Source: a bacterium (lineage in GTDB: Bacteria > AUK180). From it: a DNA stretch of 9,954 bases. The stretch covers positions 1 through 9,954 of the forward strand of contig JAUXGM010000083.1 in assembly GCA_030622125.1 (NCBI GenBank), in the 5' to 3' direction. The notes beneath the pieces are model-generated. The model saw only the letters and a list, made by a program, of their open reading frames with translations, made no database searches and was not told the DNA's origin. The translations under genes and the position numbers were made by a program. This document shows, piece by piece, positions 1 through 6,041 of this stretch; the stretch's first letter is position 1, and each line of letters opens with the position of its first letter.

Positions 1-2
1 GA

Positions 3-1121
3 GAAGGAGAAGCTGAAGAAACAGTGATCTATACTCCTGATGAGAAACCGGGAGAAAAATTAGAAGGAACCATAGAAAAAGAGGATAGAGGCATGCCCAG
101 CACCAATTTGGTGCGGGGTGAAAGGTTAGAGGATAGTGAAGAAAAGACAAAAGAAGATACAGAAAAAGCAAAAGAAGAAGAAGAAATCACAAAACCCATA
201 ACCACAGAGAAAACAGAGAAAGAAGAAGTAGAACCGGAAATAATTGAAGAAAAAACAAATGAAAAGCCAGAAACAGAGAAAGAAAAAGTTGAAGAAATAA
301 TTGCTCCGACAATAGATATGAATCAGGAAGTAGTATCACAGCCAAACAGGGGACATACCTCGGATGTTCAGGTGTGTCCCGATGAAACCGAGGGAATCCA
401 GTCGCAAACTCCGCAACAAACGGAGGAAACTGCAGAAAAAGAGGTTGGTGAAGAAGAAAAAGCCGAGAAAGAAAAAGCAGAGAAAGAAACCATAGAGAAA
501 GAAACGCTTGAAGGCAAAAAGCCCGTTAAATCAAAGTTTAGCGATAGATATAAGAAAAAAGAAAAAGTAAAAAAGGTAAAAATAAAGAAGACGAAACCCG
601 AAAAAGAAAAAAGCAAAAAAAGTCCACTCTTAACAATTGTTTTAATAATTATTTTGATTGTTGTTTTTATTGCAATTGCTCTGTTCCTTTCAAATCAGAA
701 TGACAAAATTAGACAGATATTTCCAATAGGAAAAAGAGAGGTTCGAGGCAATAAAAAAACAGTGAATGGTGAGAAGTTCACCCCGTTAAAGACGGAATCT
801 CTAACGGGGTTAATAGTGAAAAGTGAAGAAGAAAAAGCAGAGAAAGAAAAAACAATTAAAGAAAAAATTATCAAGAATTTTTATGTTCAAGCCGGGTCAT
901 ATACAAAAAAAGAGAGCGCACTTGAAGAAGTTTCAAAATTTGAAAAGATTGGATTCAATGCCGGAATCGTTGAAGTTGATATAAATGGAGTGCATTACTT
1001 TCGGGTAAGAATAACCGGAGCTTCGCCTACAAGGGAAAAAGCAATGGAGAAAATTAAAAAGATAAAATCAGCGGGCTGGAAAGAGGATCTTTATCCTTTT
1101 TTAGAGACGGAGGCAAAATGA
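3..1121 (+). CDS. SPOR-domain envelope protein, 5'-truncated by the window edge
   Basis: SPOR domains bind denuded peptidoglycan glycans, typically at division septa. The reading frame is open from base 3 with no stop, so the GTG at 24 is probably internal and the true N-terminus lies upstream. Residues below count from that GTG. Residues 1-199 are low-complexity Glu/Lys/Thr-rich and probably disordered. A lysine-rich stretch (about 165-199) precedes one hydrophobic helix (202-222), so by the positive-inside rule the N-terminal part should be cytoplasmic and the rest periplasmic. Residues 223-283 form a charged linker. Residues 284-360 are the SPOR domain, opening with NFYVQAGSY and containing a second FRVRI strand. 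The transmembrane helix is internal rather than N-terminal, which leaves room for a missing cytoplasmic domain. In Bacteroidota a similar layout carries an HU/CCDC81-like domain; that comparison is inference. Three palindromes interrupt the low-complexity parts in frame. The stop overlaps the next ATG as ATGA. Confidence 0.85.
   Translation, partial: EGEAEETVIYTPDEKPGEKLEGTIEKEDRGMPSTNLVRGERLEDSEEKTKEDTEKAKEEEEITKPITTEKTEKEEVEPEIIEEKTNEKPETEKEKVEEIIAPTIDMNQEVVSQPNRGHTSDVQVCPDETEGIQSQTPQQTEETAEKEVGEEEKAEKEKAEKETIEKETLEGKKPVKSKFSDRYKKKEKVKKVKIKKTKPEKEKSKKSPLLTIVLIIILIVVFIAIALFLSNQNDKIRQIFPIGKREVRGNKKTVNGEKFTPLKTESLTGLIVKSEEEKAEKEKTIKEKIIKNFYVQAGSYTKKESALEEVSKFEKIGFNAGIVEVDINGVHYFRVRITGASPTREKAMEKIKKIKSAGWKEDLYPFLETEAK
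94..120. repeat. Palindromic element 1 inside the SPOR gene
   Basis: This is an imperfect inverted repeat. GCACCA (100-105) pairs with TGGTGC (109-114) around a 3-nt loop. After one A-G mismatch (99/115) the stem continues through CCC (96-98)/GGG (116-118) with G-T wobbles outside. It is clearly richer in G+C than the flanking GAA/AAA codons. It encodes residues about 24-32 (MPSTNLVRG), which differ from the Glu/Lys-rich surroundings, and it does not break the frame. No T-tract follows, so it is not a terminator. Confidence 0.6.
350..380. repeat. Palindromic element 2 inside the SPOR gene
   Basis: An 11-bp stem joins GGGACATACCT (350-360) to AGGTGTGTCCC (370-380), with one wobble pair (356/374) and a 9-nt loop. 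The element is 31 nt long and is read in frame as RGHTSDVQVCP (residues 109-119), including the only Cys in the disordered region. A competing pairing exists between CCTCGG (358-363) and CCGAGG (388-393), and a further small hairpin, CTCCG/CGGAG, lies at 409-425. The structured, inserted-looking stretch may therefore extend over roughly 340-430. Confidence 0.65.
450..480 (+). repeat. Glu/Lys-coding repeat, copy 1
   Basis: This stretch encodes EEEKAEKEKAEK and nearly repeats the DNA at 825-854, which encodes EEEKAEKEKTIK. The two copies flank the membrane helix of the SPOR protein. They may reflect internal duplication or convergent low-complexity codon use, since the gene is full of gaa/aaa codons. 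I rate it as minor. Confidence 0.45.
780..810. repeat. Palindromic element 3 inside the SPOR gene
   Basis: A perfect 9-bp inverted repeat, ACCCCGTTA (780-788) and TAACGGGGT (802-810), continues after one A-C mismatch with AGA (790-792)/TCT (798-800) around a 5-nt loop. The element is 31 nt long and is read as part of TPLKTESLTGL (from residue 253), in the linker between the membrane helix and the SPOR domain. GGTGA (768-772)/TCACC (778-782) just upstream gives an alternative small hairpin. Its sequence is unrelated to elements 1 and 2. Confidence 0.65.
825..854 (+). repeat. Glu/Lys-coding repeat, copy 2
   Basis: This is the second near-identical copy of the stretch at 450-480, on the periplasmic side of the membrane helix. 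It directly follows palindromic element 3 and precedes the SPOR domain. Confidence 0.45.
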
Positions 1122-1912
1122 TAACGAAAGAGGTGATATATATATTTTCTATAAAAGATGAATTCACTGATTCCAATTATACTACTATTGAAAAAGAGAT
1201 CAATTCTCTTATCATAAAAGGTGAGAAAAACTTTATTGTAGATTGTAGTGATTGTATTGATATTGAAGCACGGAATATTCAAAATCTTGCAATTATCTCA
1301 AATCGTGCGAAGAAAAACCTTGCGAACTTTGTAATATTAAGTAAAAAAGATTCGGAAATTGACAGGAAGTTTCACCTATTTAAAGTAGATAAAAATGTTC
1401 CTTATTTTTATTCTATTATGGAAGCAATGGGACATATTAAGATGAAAGAAAGCAGCGGTTTGAAATATTTTACAATGGAAATGGCATTTTCAGGCGAACT
1501 TGACAATCTTCCTCTAATAAGAGAATATGCGTGGTCGGTATTACATAATTTACCAATAACACATGAGGAAGGCAATCTCATTGTCCTTTCCATAGATGAA
1601 GCGGTTGCAAACATTATGAAGCACGCTTACAAGGGCAGCAAGGAAAGACATCTCATTGTTCAAGCACAATATAAAAAACCAAATTTAAGATTTGTTTTAA
1701 TTGATAATGGCGATGAGTTCGACCCGACTGAAAAAAGTGAAGAAGATCTGAATATTGATGAATATATAAAAGAAGGGCACGCCGGCGGGCTTGGTATTTA
1801 TATCATTGAACAGGTTATGGATAATTTTCAACATCTATACATTCCCAATATGGGAAATAGGTTGATATTAGAAAAGAAAGTTGAAACCAATGAAAATTCT
1901 AATAGTAGATGA
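1118..1912 (+). CDS. STAS-like domain fused to RsbW/SpoIIAB-type ATPase
   Basis: This is a 264-residue soluble regulator. Residues about 5-105 resemble a STAS (anti-anti-sigma) fold: a strand with IFSIKDEFTDSN, then FIVDCSD, and a FYSIMEAM end resembling the usual C-terminal helix. The usual D-S-x-G phospho-acceptor stretch seems to be replaced by E50-A51-R52-N53, so no serine sits at the normal site. Residues about 120-255 form an HATPase_c_2 domain of the anti-sigma kinase family: N-box D160-E161 to N165 with H169, G1 box D196-N197-G198, and G2 box G223-G224-L225-G226. All core ATP-binding motifs are present. Proteins of this family usually bind a sigma factor or phosphorylate a partner STAS protein; the target here is unknown. 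The start has a good GGAGG (1109-1113) and overlaps the SPOR gene stop by 4 nt. The 3' end overlaps the response regulator by 23 nt, which suggests that the two work together. Confidence 0.85.
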   Translation: MITKEVIYIFSIKDEFTDSNYTTIEKEINSLIIKGEKNFIVDCSDCIDIEARNIQNLAIISNRAKKNLANFVILSKKDSEIDRKFHLFKVDKNVPYFYSIMEAMGHIKMKESSGLKYFTMEMAFSGELDNLPLIREYAWSVLHNLPITHEEGNLIVLSIDEAVANIMKHAYKGSKERHLIVQAQYKKPNLRFVLIDNGDEFDPTEKSEEDLNIDEYIKEGHAGGLGIYIIEQVMDNFQHLYIPNMGNRLILEKKVETNENSNSR

Positions 1913-3236
1913 TGAAAACGCAATAAGAAAAACCTTTAAAATGGTTTTGACTTATGCTAAACATAATGTAGTGGAAGCAAAAACTGCGGAAGAAGCATTT
2001 GATATTGCAAAGAAGGGGGATATTGATATTGTTTTTTTGGATGTGAAGCTACCGCAAAAAAGCGGACTTGATATTGTTCCCGATATTAAGAAAGTATCGC
2101 CATCTTCTTATATAATTATTGTTACCGGTCATGGAAATGTTATTGATGCTGTAAAGGCAGTGAAAATGGGCGTTTATGATTATATTGAGAAACCCGTATC
2201 AGTTGAAAGAATAAAATTTTTGATAAATAATATTAAAGAGGAGAAAAAAATAATAACTGCATACAGTCGGGTAATAGGTGAACAATCTTCGTTTGAGCTA
2301 ATCGGTAATGATGATAAGATAAACGAGATCAGAAAAATGATATTCAAGGTTGCCGATTCCAATGCAACTATTTTGATAACGGGAGAAAATGGCACAGGTA
2401 AAGAGATCGTTGCCCGATTGATACATAAAGATTCTAATTTAAAAGGCAAATTTGTTACAGTCAATTGTGCCGCACTTCCCGATGAACTTATTGAATCCGA
2501 ATTGTTCGGTTATAAAAAAGGTGCTTTTACGGGTGCCGAAAAAGACAGTGTCGGGAAAATCGAATTTGCCGATGGAGGAACTCTTTTCCTTGATGAAATT
2601 GGTGATATGTCTAAAAAAACGCAGGCAAAACTTTTGAGGGTTCTTCAATTTAGAAGATTTTCTCCGCTTGGTGATACAAATGAAAAAGAGGTTCAGATAC
2701 GATTTATTGCCGCAACAAATAGAAATTTAAGAGAATGTGTTGAAAAGGAGGCATTTAGAGAAGATCTCTTTTTTAGATTAAATGAGATACCAATATTTTT
2801 ACCTCCGTTAAAAGAACGAAAAAATGATATTCCAATTCTAATCAAATATTTTCAAAATACATTTATAAGCGAAGATCGTTTTGACTTTACCGATACTATT
2901 ATGGAATATTTAATAAATTACAATTATCCGGGAAATGTAAGAGAACTCAAAAATTTCCTTAAAAGAATCTTATTACTTTCTGAAAAAAAACCAATAGATG
3001 AGGAAGAATTTTTACACATAATACCTGAAATAAAAGGACAAATTAAAGATAAAAAATTTACCTCTCCAGCTTCGTATAATGAATATATGGATCTAATTGA
3101 AAGGGATTTTATCCAGAGTGCGTTGGAAAAAGCCAACTGGAATATATCTAAAACCGCCAAAAATATAAATATGCAAAGATCGAACCTCTATAAAAAAATA
3201 CAAAAATATAACCTCCAAAAAGATGAAATTGACTGA
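1890..3236 (+). CDS. Sigma-54-dependent response regulator (NtrC family)
   Basis: This is a three-domain transcription activator of 448 residues from the ATG at 1890. An in-frame TTG at 1881 would add three residues, but the ATG gives the standard receiver opening MKILIVDDE. Receiver, about 1-115: acidic pair D7/D8, phospho-acceptor D51, T79 and K101 are all present. AAA+ domain, about 140-370: Walker A G165-E172 (GENGTGKE), the sigma-54 contact loop GAFTGA at 211-216, and Walker B ending D235-E236. The C-terminal part (about 405-446) is a Fis-type helix-turn-helix (ISKTAKNINMQRSNLYKKI). It should bind enhancers and drive ATP-dependent opening of RNA polymerase-sigma-54 promoters. No histidine kinase is encoded in this window; the upstream neighbour is an anti-sigma-type ATPase instead. 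It overlaps that gene by 23 nt and the following methyltransferase gene by 14 nt. The upstream Shine-Dalgarno match is weak, which fits translational coupling. Confidence 0.95.
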   Translation: MKILIVDDENAIRKTFKMVLTYAKHNVVEAKTAEEAFDIAKKGDIDIVFLDVKLPQKSGLDIVPDIKKVSPSSYIIIVTGHGNVIDAVKAVKMGVYDYIEKPVSVERIKFLINNIKEEKKIITAYSRVIGEQSSFELIGNDDKINEIRKMIFKVADSNATILITGENGTGKEIVARLIHKDSNLKGKFVTVNCAALPDELIESELFGYKKGAFTGAEKDSVGKIEFADGGTLFLDEIGDMSKKTQAKLLRVLQFRRFSPLGDTNEKEVQIRFIAATNRNLRECVEKEAFREDLFFRLNEIPIFLPPLKERKNDIPILIKYFQNTFISEDRFDFTDTIMEYLINYNYPGNVRELKNFLKRILLLSEKKPIDEEEFLHIIPEIKGQIKDKKFTSPASYNEYMDLIERDFIQSALEKANWNISKTAKNINMQRSNLYKKIQKYNLQKDEID

Positions 3237-3807
3237 AGATACTTTTTTCCTCTATCAATCTATTAAATTCAAAAGAGATGCCAAAGTGCTGGATATTGGT
3301 TGTGGAGATGGTAGTATCTTGTCCGATTATGCAGATAAATATAAAACTATTCAGTTCTACGGCATTGATAAAGTTAAAGTATCTGCAAGAAATAAAGAAA
3401 ATTTAACAGTTAAAAATATTGATATAAAAGATTACAAGAAATATTTTTCATCCCATTTTTTTGATATAGTGCTTTCAAATCCTCCTTATTTTTGTGCCGA
3501 TGAGGGAAAAATTTCCCCGAAAGAAGAAAATATAATGTCAAAGACGGACCAATATCTATCCATTGATCTGCTATTTTGTTCGGTAAATTACCTTTTGCAC
3601 CCAAAAGGCAGATTCTATTTGCTTTATCCGGCATCTCGATTATATGAGGTGTTGACAAAGAGTGAGAAATACTCTTTAAAAATAGATAAGATAAGATTTA
3701 GATTTACCGTGAAGGACAGAAATGCCGATATTTTCTTATTTAGCGGAGAAAACAAAAAAGGGAAAGTAGATCCGAAAATTTTATTTCCCTATATTAAGGA
3801 GGTTTAA
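3223..3807 (+). CDS. SAM-dependent methyltransferase, TrmN6/YfiC-like
   Basis: This is a 194-residue class I methyltransferase. The N-terminus has LTEDTFFL (3-10), resembling the start of the TrmN6/YfiC family, followed by the SAM-binding loop D24-I-G-C-G-D-G-S31. N86-P87-P88-Y89 is the catalytic motif of enzymes that methylate exocyclic amino groups of adenine (N6), cytosine or glutamine. Characterised YfiC/TrmN6 makes m6A37 in tRNA1(Val). This protein is shorter than the usual roughly 240 residues, so the substrate is not certain; another RNA, DNA or protein target is possible. The start lies inside the preceding gene (14-nt overlap) with no clear Shine-Dalgarno, and the stop abuts the next ATG directly. 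Confidence 0.8.
   Translation: MKLTEDTFFLYQSIKFKRDAKVLDIGCGDGSILSDYADKYKTIQFYGIDKVKVSARNKENLTVKNIDIKDYKKYFSSHFFDIVLSNPPYFCADEGKISPKEENIMSKTDQYLSIDLLFCSVNYLLHPKGRFYLLYPASRLYEVLTKSEKYSLKIDKIRFRFTVKDRNADIFLFSGENKKGKVDPKILFPYIKEV
3797..3803 (+). promoter_or_regulatory. Strong ribosome binding site
   Basis: AGGAGGT lies 4 nt before the ATG at 3808 and within the last codons of the methyltransferase gene. It is the best Shine-Dalgarno match in the window. It fixes the start of the nucleotidyltransferase gene and suggests that this gene is translated more independently than its neighbours. Confidence 0.75.
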
Positions 3808-4782
3808 ATGAAGGTTATAATTCCGGTTGCGGGTGTTGGAACAAGATTACGCCCTCATACACACACGGTACCAAAGGTACTGATAAATATTGCAGGAAAA
3901 CCGATAATATCATATATTGTTGATAAATTAAAGAATGGAAAAACTTTAGAATTTATCTTTATATTGGGCTACTTGGGCGACAAGATAAAGGATTACCTTA
4001 TCTCTCAGTATCCCGGTATGAAATTTAATTTCGTTTACCAGAAAGACAGGAAAGGACTTGGACATGCGATTTATCTTGCAAAAGAATTTATAAAACCGGA
4101 GGAAAAGGTTCTTATAGTATTAGGTGATACGATCTTTGATACCGATTACAGTTTTTTAAAGAACAATGCTTCCGTATTGGCGCTTAAAAAAGTTGACAAT
4201 CCGCAAAGATTTGGAATTGCCGTGACGGATAACGATAAAATAATTAGATTGGTTGAAAAACCCAAAGAATTTATTTCAAATCTTGCTTTGGTGGGTATCT
4301 ACTACATTCAAAATTGGGGGCGTCTTGAAAATGCTTTAAAGTATATAATTGAGAAAAATATAAAAACCAAAAATGAGTATCAACTTACCGATGCCCTTCA
4401 GAAAATGATAGAAGATGGTGAAACCTTTATTCCTCATGAGATCAAAGGATGGTATGATTGCGGAAAATTAGAAACAGTGCTTTCTACAAATGAATTTTTA
4501 CTTTCTAAAAATAATATGATTCATAATGGGAAAAACAGCATAATTATTCCGCCCTGTTATATACCCAAAAATGCAGTAATAAAGAACTCAGTTATCGGTC
4601 CGTATGTTTCGGTCGGTGAAAATGTTATAATAGAATCATCTATCATTAAAAGTTCTATTATTGATAAGAATACCGAGGTATATAATATGAATTTGTTCCG
4701 TTCTATTATTGGTGGACATTCTTATATCAAGGGGCATTCAAGACAGATGAATATTGGTGATTCATCGGAGGTGGAATTCTAA
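3808..4782 (+). CDS. Sugar-1-phosphate nucleotidyltransferase with hexapeptide tail
   Basis: This is a 324-residue enzyme that should activate a sugar 1-phosphate with an NTP to give an NDP-sugar and pyrophosphate, supplying surface polysaccharide or LPS synthesis. The N-terminal Rossmann-like domain carries the signature G9-x-G11-T12-R13-L14-R15-P16 with P22-K23, the metal-binding G106-D107 and the E150-K151-P152 motif; W215-Y216-D217 matches the conserved sugar-pocket region of this family. Residues about 240-315 are rich in I/V-x-x-S/N repeats (VIKNSVIGPYVSVGENVII) typical of a left-handed beta-helix, as in long glucose-1-phosphate thymidylyl- or uridylyltransferases and GlmU-like proteins. 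The exact nucleotide and sugar cannot be told from sequence. The stop overlaps the next start by one base (TAATG). Confidence 0.88.
   Translation: MKVIIPVAGVGTRLRPHTHTVPKVLINIAGKPIISYIVDKLKNGKTLEFIFILGYLGDKIKDYLISQYPGMKFNFVYQKDRKGLGHAIYLAKEFIKPEEKVLIVLGDTIFDTDYSFLKNNASVLALKKVDNPQRFGIAVTDNDKIIRLVEKPKEFISNLALVGIYYIQNWGRLENALKYIIEKNIKTKNEYQLTDALQKMIEDGETFIPHEIKGWYDCGKLETVLSTNEFLLSKNNMIHNGKNSIIIPPCYIPKNAVIKNSVIGPYVSVGENVIIESSIIKSSIIDKNTEVYNMNLFRSIIGGHSYIKGHSRQMNIGDSSEVEF
4767..4774 (+). promoter_or_regulatory. Ribosome binding site of the nucleoside phosphorylase
   Basis: GGAGGTGG ends 7 nt before the ATG at 4782, within the final codons of the nucleotidyltransferase gene. It supports this ATG as the start despite the one-base overlap. 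Confidence 0.65.
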
Positions 4783-6041
4783 TGAGAGTATATGATATTA
4801 TTTACAAAAAGCGAAATGGTAATGAGATATCAAAAGAAGAGATAGAATTTATTATAAATAATTATGTAAATGGTAAAATCCCCGATTATCAGGTATCGGC
4901 ACTTTTAATGGCGATCTTTTTTAGAGGAATGGATTTTAAAGAAACCCTCAATTTAACACTTGCAATGACCAATTCGGGAGAAACTTATAAACTTGATGAT
5001 CTTGATCTTCCTACCGTTGATAAACATTCAACGGGTGGTGTTGGTGATAAGATATCTATACCGTTAGTTCCAATTGTAACCTCTTTTGATGTAATTGTTC
5101 CGATGATGTCGGGACGTGGTTTGGGACATACCGGCGGCACACTTGATAAATTAGAAGCGATCCCCAACTTCAAGGTGAATTTTGGAAAGGAAGATTTTTT
5201 TGATCTACTTAGGAAGAATAAGGCGGCAATGATAGGACAATCTGAAAAGATCGCTCCAGCAGATAGAAAGCTATATGCTCTGAGAGATGTTACTGCAACC
5301 GTTGATTCCATATCGCTTATTACAGCGAGCATTATGAGTAAAAAGATAGCCGAAGGGGCGGAGAATCTTGTTTTTGATGTTAAATACGGTAGCGGTGCAT
5401 TTATGAAGGAGAAAGAAAATGCCGAAAAACTTGCAGGCTATTTAGTAAAGGTTTCTAATATCGCCGGTAGAAATGCAGATTTTGTTCTTTCGGATATGAA
5501 TACACCTCTTGGTCAAATGATAGGCAACCGCCTTGAGATCATAGAATCCATAGAAATATTAAAAGGGCAGGGTCCCAAAGATACAACCGATCTGACGGAA
5601 GAACTTGGAGCAAAAATGCTTGTTTTAGCGGGTATATATGAGGATATGGGGACTGCCAAAAAAGAAATACAAAAAAGATATGAAACAGGTCTGTATCTGG
5701 ATAGGTTTAGAAAGATCATTGAATTACAAGAAGGAAACCCGAAGGTGATAGATGATTATAATATAATGATACCATCTGAATATAGATATGAATTTAAAAG
5801 TGATAAAGATGGAATTATAATAAAGGAAGATGCTTATTTATTCGGAATGGCTGCACTTGTAACCGGTGCGGGAAGGGAAAGAAAAGAGGATGAGATAGAC
5901 CATTCCTGTGGAATAGAATTATTAAAAAAAGAAGGAGAAAATGTTTCAAGGAATGAAACAATACTAATTATTCATTATAATAATGAGGCAAAATTACGGA
6001 ATTCTCTTAAATATATTAAAAAGGGTATTTCAATTGAATAA
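4782..6041 (+). CDS. pdp: Pyrimidine-nucleoside phosphorylase
   Basis: This cytoplasmic salvage enzyme splits uridine or (deoxy)thymidine with phosphate into free base and (deoxy)ribose 1-phosphate. At 419 residues it is close to the family norm (about 430). The all-alpha start (YDIIYKKRNGNEISKEEIEF) is followed by the phosphate-binding loop K81-H82-S83-T84-G85-G86-V87-G88-D89 and the family signature SGRGLGHTGGTLDKLE. R168, S183 and K187 fall where the pyrimidine-binding Arg/Ser/Lys of bacterial pyrimidine-nucleoside phosphorylases lie. The C-terminal alpha/beta domain (about 335-415) is complete. The alternative is a dedicated thymidine phosphorylase (deoA); specificity is not resolved by what I can see. 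Nothing in the operon supplies an obvious pathway partner, so its placement among envelope genes looks incidental or growth-linked. The 3' end overlaps the exporter gene by 8 nt if the TTG start there is correct. Confidence 0.93.
   Translation: MRVYDIIYKKRNGNEISKEEIEFIINNYVNGKIPDYQVSALLMAIFFRGMDFKETLNLTLAMTNSGETYKLDDLDLPTVDKHSTGGVGDKISIPLVPIVTSFDVIVPMMSGRGLGHTGGTLDKLEAIPNFKVNFGKEDFFDLLRKNKAAMIGQSEKIAPADRKLYALRDVTATVDSISLITASIMSKKIAEGAENLVFDVKYGSGAFMKEKENAEKLAGYLVKVSNIAGRNADFVLSDMNTPLGQMIGNRLEIIESIEILKGQGPKDTTDLTEELGAKMLVLAGIYEDMGTAKKEIQKRYETGLYLDRFRKIIELQEGNPKVIDDYNIMIPSEYRYEFKSDKDGIIIKEDAYLFGMAALVTGAGRERKEDEIDHSCGIELLKKEGENVSRNETILIIHYNNEAKLRNSLKYIKKGISIE
6018..6025 (+). promoter_or_regulatory. 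Ribosome binding site supporting a TTG start
   Basis: AAAAAGGG ends 8 nt before the TTG at 6034. It favours that TTG over the in-frame ATG at 5983, which lacks a comparable site and would add 17 residues not typical of the family. Confidence 0.5.

Noticed and set aside
780-810. Palindromes in the SPOR gene read as transcription terminators
   Set aside because: They are inside an open, well-supported coding frame and none is followed by a run of T.
1881-1889. TTG at 1881 as start of the response regulator
   Set aside because: The ATG three codons later gives the standard receiver opening MKILIVDDE, and nothing favours the TTG.
4985-5332. 115-residue minus-strand open frame opposite the nucleoside phosphorylase
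   Set aside because: It lies fully opposite highly conserved motifs of the phosphorylase, has no ribosome site, and has a composition typical of a shadow frame.
5983-6033. ATG at 5983 as start of the exporter
   Set aside because: It would force a 59-nt overlap with the phosphorylase, lacks a clear ribosome site, and adds residues not typical of the family; the TTG at 6034 has AAGGG at good spacing.
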